Below, piece after piece: positions 6,215 through 8,531 of a DNA stretch of 8,531 nt (the first letter of the stretch is position 1; each line of letters begins with the position of its first letter). Origin of the DNA: Mariprofundaceae bacterium (GTDB taxonomy: Bacteria > Pseudomonadota > Zetaproteobacteria > Mariprofundales > Mariprofundaceae); contig JALUXN010000260.1 of NCBI GenBank assembly GCA_027018975.1, positions 1 to 8,531 on the forward strand, written 5' to 3'. Made by a program: the position numbers and the translations under genes. The notes beneath the pieces were generated by a model. That model did not search any database. It was not told the DNA's origin and was given only the letters and a program-made list of their open reading frames with translations.

Positions 6215-7723
6215 TCACGTTTGCGGCCAGACCAACACCGGCTTGCGAGCCGCCTGCGTCTCATCGAGCCGGCGGCGGAACGGCTTCACCGGCGCGGCAT
6301 GCAGCGCCTCGGTCTCACCCGCCTCACACTGGGCGGCAATCTCCAACATTGCATCACAAAATGCATCCAGTGTCGCGCGCGACTCGGTTTCGGTCGGCTC
6401 GATCAGCATCGCACCATGCACAATCAGCGGGAAATAGACTGTCATCGGATGGAAGCCGAGATCGATCAGCTGCTTGGCAATATCGAGCGTCTTGACGCCA
6501 TGCTTCTCCTGCTTGGCATCGGTGAGCAGGCACTCATGTTTGCAGCGGCCATCGAACGGCACATGGTAGGCGTCTTTCAAGCGGCTCAACACATAGTTGG
6601 CGTTGAGCACCGCATCTTCGGCGATTTTATGCAGATGATTCTTTCCAAACGCAGCGATATAGGCGGCGGCACGCAGCAGCACACCGGTCTGACCGATCGC
6701 GCCGAGCACCGAGCCGATCGACTGCTCGCTGCTGTGCAGGAGTCGATAGTGCTCGCCATCTTTGACAATGCGCGGCACCGGCAAAAATGGCGCCAGTGTC
6801 TCGTTGACCGCCACCGGCCCGCCACCCGGTCCGCCGCCGCCATGCGGGGTGGAGAAGGTTTTGTGGACATTGATATGCAGGCAGTCGATGCCCATATCGC
6901 CCGGCCGCGCCACGCCGACCAGCGCGTTGAGATTGGCGCCATCGCCATAGACCAGGCCCCCGGCGGCATGCACCAGTTGGCAGATCTCTTTGATGTCCGA
7001 TTCAAACGCGCCGGCGGTGTTGGGGTTGGTCATCATCAGGGCGGCGGTGTCGTCATCGAGATGCGCTTTCAGCTCATCCAGATCGATGCGGCCATCGGCA
7101 CCGGATTTCAGCTCCACCGTGTACATACCGCAAAGCGCGGCGGAGGCGGGATTGGTGCCGTGCGCCGAATCGGGCACCAGCACCTTTTTGCGATGCTGCT
7201 GGCCGCGCGCATCGAGTGCAGCGCGAATCATCATCAAGCCGGTGACCTCGCCATGCGCGCCGGCCGCCGGCTGCAGGGTGATATGCGAAAAGCCACTGAT
7301 CTCGGCCAGCCACGTCTGCAGCTCATAGAGCAGCGCCAGCGCGCCCTGCACTGTCTCATCCGGCTGATCGGGGTGGATATGCGCCAATCCGGGCAGACGC
7401 ACCACCTGTTCATTGACGCGGGGATTGTATTTCATGGTGCAGGAGCCAAGCGGATAAAAACCGGTCTCGATGCCGTGATTCCACTGGCTCAGGCGGACAA
7501 AGTGGCGCACCGCCTCCGGCTCCGACAGGCCGGGAATGCCGGCCGGCGTTTGGCGTGCAAAAGCGTTCAGCGCATCGTCGACCTCGCCTTCGACACCGGG
7601 CAGCTGAATCGCGGTCGCAGCCAGATGCTCATGTTCAAAGAGCAACGGCTCCTCGTGCTGGATGCCGGCGGTGGCGGAGTATGTTCGGGTCTTATGGGTT
7701 TGGTTCTCGTGGGATGCGCTCAT
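6215..7723 (-). CDS. gcvPB: Glycine decarboxylase (P-protein) subunit 2, GcvPB
   Basis: This is the PLP-carrying half of the two-subunit P-protein. With GcvPA it decarboxylates glycine and passes the aminomethyl group to lipoylated GcvH. The protein is 502 residues, usual for GcvPB. Motifs include YPLGSCTMKYNP (about 90-101), QPAAGAHGE (151-159), PDSAHGTNPAS (184-194), the cofactor-pocket GDGANLNA (260-267) and the PLP lysine in INVHKTFSTPHGGGGPGGGP (Lys288). Two ATGs are adjacent at the start. The second, at 7723, has AGGAGG seven bases upstream and overlaps the gcvPA stop as TGATG, so I chose it; the first (7726) would add one Met. The stop lies two bases before the fold-back element. The subunits are expected to be made in equal amounts through coupling. 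Confidence 0.97.
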   Translation of the reverse strand: MSASHENQTHKTRTYSATAGIQHEEPLLFEHEHLAATAIQLPGVEGEVDDALNAFARQTPAGIPGLSEPEAVRHFVRLSQWNHGIETGFYPLGSCTMKYNPRVNEQVVRLPGLAHIHPDQPDETVQGALALLYELQTWLAEISGFSHITLQPAAGAHGEVTGLMMIRAALDARGQQHRKKVLVPDSAHGTNPASAALCGMYTVELKSGADGRIDLDELKAHLDDDTAALMMTNPNTAGAFESDIKEICQLVHAAGGLVYGDGANLNALVGVARPGDMGIDCLHINVHKTFSTPHGGGGPGGGPVAVNETLAPFLPVPRIVKDGEHYRLLHSSEQSIGSVLGAIGQTGVLLRAAAYIAAFGKNHLHKIAEDAVLNANYVLSRLKDAYHVPFDGRCKHECLLTDAKQEKHGVKTLDIAKQLIDLGFHPMTVYFPLIVHGAMLIEPTETESRATLDAFCDAMLEIAAQCEAGETEALHAAPVKPFRRRLDETQAARKPVLVWPQT

Positions 7724-8531
7724 CATGCCGCCTCCTCTGCGGTGGATTTCAGATGTTGCAGGTAGCGGTCGATATCCGCCGCCTCGACCATCTCGGTGGT
7801 GGCTACCAGCAGATGGCGCGGCTCAGCAGCCGCATCAAGGCGCTCCAGCGGGATGCCGGCGAAGATGTGGTCGGCTTCTGCTATGGCCAAGAATCGGTCG
7901 CGCGTTGCACGATCGGCAAAGGTGAGCAGCGTCTCGTTGTAGTGGGCGCCGCCGGCAGCTGAAACGTGCGCGGGGAGTCCGGCGACCAAGCGCTGCAGGG
8001 CGGCGGCGGAGCGTTGTGCCACAGTATGCAGGCCGGCATCGCCCATCAGTGTCATGTAGGTGGCGGCGGCGGTGCACATCAGCCCCTGATTGGAGCAGAT
8101 GTTGCTGGTCGCCTTTTCGCGGCGGATATGCTGCTCGCGGGTGGAGAGGGTGAGCACGAAGCCGCGCTTGCCGTCGGCATCGGTGGTCATGCCGCAGACG
8201 CGCCCCGGCATCTGGCGCACATACTTCTGTTTGCAGGCGAACAGCCCCAGATGCGGGCCGCCATAGCCCATCGGAATGCCGAGTGACTGGCCGGAACCGA
8301 CCGCAATATCGGCGCCGAGTGCGCCTGGCGACTCGATCAGTGCGAAGGCGGAGATGTCGGAGAAGGCGACCACCATCAGGCATTTGTGCGCGTCACAGGC
8401 GGCGCGCAGGGCGGCGAGTTCGTACACCGTGCCGTAAAAGTCGGGATACTGGACGATGACGCAGGCGGTCTGCTCGTCGATGGCGGCGATGATTGCATCG
8501 ACATCGGTGGTGAACTGGTCGCTGGCGATTT
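7723..8531 (-). CDS. gcvPA: Glycine decarboxylase (P-protein) subunit 1, GcvPA, C-terminal 268 residues (N-terminus off window)
   Basis: GcvPA is the other half of the split P-protein and lacks the PLP lysine. The frame is open to the window edge; the stop TGA is at 7725-7723. Reading in from the edge, IASDQFTTDVDAI leads to VIVQYPDFYGTVYELAALR, then VAFSDISAFALIESPGALGA, IAVGSGQSLGIPMGYGGPHL, MPGRVCGMTTDADGKRGF and LTLSTREQHIRREKATSNIC, ending with NQGLMCTAAATYMTLMG and a C-terminal domain. These blocks are characteristic of the GcvPA family, usually about 440-450 residues, so roughly 40% is missing. A GTG at 8427 is internal and not the start. It overlaps gcvPB by one base. gcvT and gcvH, if clustered, would lie beyond the window. 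Confidence 0.95.
   Translation of the reverse strand, partial: IASDQFTTDVDAIIAAIDEQTACVIVQYPDFYGTVYELAALRAACDAHKCLMVVAFSDISAFALIESPGALGADIAVGSGQSLGIPMGYGGPHLGLFACKQKYVRQMPGRVCGMTTDADGKRGFVLTLSTREQHIRREKATSNICSNQGLMCTAAATYMTLMGDAGLHTVAQRSAAALQRLVAGLPAHVSAAGGAHYNETLLTFADRATRDRFLAIAEADHIFAGIPLERLDAAAEPRHLLVATTEMVEAADIDRYLQHLKSTAEEAA
7731..7736 (-). promoter_or_regulatory. Shine-Dalgarno of gcvPB inside the gcvPA 3' end
   Basis: AGGAGG on the minus strand lies seven bases before the ATG at 7723. The site, the spacing and the TGATG overlap are the same as at the purD-purE junction. Confidence 0.75.

Noticed and set aside
6221..7765. A 514-codon plus-strand open frame opposite gcvPB
   Set aside because: It is the antisense shadow of a clearly recognised gcvPB. 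The translation is rich in His, Arg and Gln with no family motifs, as expected opposite a GC-rich gene.
8427..8427. A GTG at 8427 as the start of gcvPA
   Set aside because: The frame continues upstream with conserved family sequence (VIVQYPDFYGT) to the window edge, so this GTG is an internal valine codon.
1..8531. CRISPR array, tRNA/rRNA, riboswitch, phage or insertion-sequence genes
   Set aside because: No regularly spaced direct repeats, no structural RNA signatures and no transposase, integrase or phage motifs were seen; coding genes fill almost all the window.

Overview
This is a compact, GC-rich window in which every gene I can support lies on the minus strand, so transcription runs from high to low coordinates. 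The set is core metabolism: split glycine decarboxylase, de novo purine synthesis, System II cytochrome c maturation and UDP-glucose synthesis. Protein character (two-gene GcvPA/GcvPB, class I PurE, separate ResB and CcsB, bacterial GalU) suggests a respiring proteobacterium. A gamma-, beta- or zeta-proteobacterial origin is my inference from gene content; no marker in the window settles it. I see no phage, plasmid, insertion-sequence transposase, CRISPR array, tRNA or rRNA.

Layout in the order of transcription: (1) 8531-7723, C-terminal 268 residues of gcvPA, cut by the window edge; (2) 7723-6215, gcvPB, joined to gcvPA by a TGATG stop/start overlap; (3) 6212-6092, a 121-bp fold-back element that starts two bases after the gcvPB stop codon; (4) 6041-4761, purD; (5) 4761-4288, purE, again joined by TGATG; (6) 4256-3711, a divergent TsaC/Sua5/YrdC-family protein; (7) 3684-1969, resB; (8) 1936-698, ccsB/ccsA-type haem handling protein; (9) 696-1, galU, cut by the window edge after 232 codons.

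The fold-back element is the only substantial non-coding stretch (173 bases between gcvPB and purD) and separates two transcription blocks. From purD to galU the gaps are -1, 31, 26, 32 and 1 bases, which looks like one operon. GcvPA and GcvPB form the glycine-cleaving P-protein, which feeds one-carbon units to tetrahydrofolate. PurD consumes glycine to make GAR, and PurE makes CAIR later in the same pathway, so glycine, folate and purine metabolism are neighbours here. ResB and CcsB together form the membrane haem exporter/cytochrome c synthase.

The features that most merit a second look are the fold-back element, the altered active-site motifs of the TsaC-like protein, and the continuation of a purine operon into cytochrome c biogenesis and galU. 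I do not see convincing evidence for a wholly new biological system.
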